A stretch of 64,000 nucleotides of DNA from Marinoscillum sp. MHG1-6 (lineage in GTDB: Bacteria > Bacteroidota > Bacteroidia > Cytophagales > Cyclobacteriaceae), in assembly GCF_024714475.1 (NCBI RefSeq), contig NZ_JAMZMI010000006.1, positions 124,001-188,000 of the forward strand, read 5' to 3'. Positions 63,247 through 64,000 of the stretch are shown here, in pieces. Within the stretch, counting starts at the first letter, position 1; every line of letters begins with the position of its first letter. The position numbers were made by a program, and so were the translations under genes. Under the pieces are notes generated by a model. It saw nothing but the letters and a program-made list of their open reading frames with translations. It did no database searches and was not told the DNA's origin.

Positions 63247-64000
63247 ATGAAAACTTCAATATTTTTCAGATCATTTATCGCTGCAGTACTAATGCTGGGC
63301 GTGTATATGGCACAGGCACAACAGCCTGAACTCGGATACTTTAGAGCAAACGATCAGTCAGGGCTCAATGTCTTCGAGACACCAAAAACAGATGCGGATG
63401 TACCTTTCGAGGGTGTCAAAGTCAGAGTGGGTGGAGATTTTGCCCTTCAATTTCAAGGTCTTTCCCAAACCAACTCAGGGGACTCTTTGGCAAAAATTGG
63501 TCAAAACTTTAACCTTCCTACTGCCAACCTGAATTTGGATGTACAGTTAGCCAAAGGTGTAAGAATGCACATGAGAACTTACCTTTCTTCTGAACACCAC
63601 AATGAAACCTGGGTGAAAGGTGGTTATCTTCAAGTTGACGATTTGGACTTTGTTTCTGAAGGATTTTTAAGCGGCGTGATGCAATATGCGACCTTGAGAT
63701 TTGGTATGGACGAAATCAACTATGGTGACGCACACTTCAGAAGATCAGACAACGCTCGTGCCATCTACAATCCATTCGTGGGTAACTATATTATGGATGC
63801 CTTCACCACTGAGCCTTTTGCTGAGTTGACTGTTCAAAAAGACGGTATCATCGTAGTAGCTGGAGCAACTAACGGACGACTTAATCAAAGCGTAATCAAT
63901 AACTCAGACAAAGGGGCAGTGCTTTACGGAAAAGTAGGCTACGACAAACAAATTGATGAAGACCTAAGAGTGAGATTGACTGGGTCTATTTACACAAGTA
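63247..64000 (+). CDS. Outer-membrane porin-like protein, N-terminal part (runs off the window)
   Basis: An ATG at 63247 opens a frame that stays open to the window edge (about 251 residues). It has a signal peptide (MKTSIFFRSFIAAVLMLGVY, then MAQAQ) and beta-barrel character with motifs such as VRVGGDFALQFQGLSQ, ANLNLDVQLAKGVRMHMRTYL and FGMDEINYGDAHFRRSDNARA. A porin or channel of the outer membrane is likely; the substrate is unknown. The preceding YceI gene is probably in the same transcript. Confidence 0.75.
   Translation, partial: MKTSIFFRSFIAAVLMLGVYMAQAQQPELGYFRANDQSGLNVFETPKTDADVPFEGVKVRVGGDFALQFQGLSQTNSGDSLAKIGQNFNLPTANLNLDVQLAKGVRMHMRTYLSSEHHNETWVKGGYLQVDDLDFVSEGFLSGVMQYATLRFGMDEINYGDAHFRRSDNARAIYNPFVGNYIMDAFTTEPFAELTVQKDGIIVVAGATNGRLNQSVINNSDKGAVLYGKVGYDKQIDEDLRVRLTGSIYTS

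Noticed and set aside
1-64000. CRISPR arrays, tRNA genes, IS elements, prophage
   Set aside because: No direct-repeat arrays, no cloverleaf apart from the tmRNA, no transposase or integrase genes were seen.

Overview
The window looks like chromosome from a marine or soil Bacteroidota, most likely order Cytophagales. Evidence: SusC/SusD pairs with ECF sigma/FecR regulators, type IX secretion (T9SS) C-terminal sorting domains, a DUF4249-TonB receptor pair, TAnnTTTG-type -7 promoter boxes, and a tmRNA whose tag reads GESNYAMAA. The genus cannot be fixed from the sequence alone.

Layout. 1-5.9 kb: accessory genes, namely a TonB receptor with the start of a DUF4249 lipoprotein, a gene remnant, lipoproteins, and an AraC regulator with DUF4242 and cyclase-like domains. 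6-18 kb: housekeeping, with SIMPL protein, pyrR-pyrB-plsC, an EVE protein, an M16 peptidase-methyltransferase-LysM transglycosylase run, an SQR-like flavoprotein, and dnaX interrupted by a -1 frameshift at A10. 18-25.4 kb: a two-domain VOC protein, then a signalling island of PAS histidine kinase, broken receiver remnant, receiver-PAS-HisKA_3 hybrid, NarL-type regulator, small outer-membrane protein and SiaC-like protein. 25.46-25.86 kb: tmRNA.

26-58.4 kb is a polysaccharide-utilisation region. PUL A (26.1-36.6 kb, minus strand) runs sigma-fecR-susC-susD-GH2-PKD lipoprotein. A large multidomain glycoside hydrolase with a T9SS tail follows at 37.2-40.5 kb. PUL B (41.1-56.0 kb, minus strand) runs sigma-fecR-susC-susD-DUF4957/5123-like beta-helix-repeat protein, then after a terminator PL1 and PL9 pectate lyases. 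A divergent second PL1 lyase (56.4 kb, plus strand) carries a T9SS tail and is followed 23 bp later by a second SiaC-family protein. PUL B therefore targets pectin (homogalacturonan). PUL A with the GH may handle galactose- or arabinose-containing side chains, which is inference. Surface sensing would run from SusC through FecR to the ECF sigma factor.

58.8-64 kb: a TonB-dependent receptor, fabF, a YceI protein and the start of an outer-membrane porin-like gene. I see no CRISPR array, tRNA, complete insertion sequence or prophage. The observations most worth a second look are the dnaX slip site, the degenerate receiver between the kinases, the paired SiaC paralogues, the fecR-susC hairpins present in both PULs, the shared leader motif at 19.28 and 24.43 kb, and a recent 639-bp intragenic duplication.
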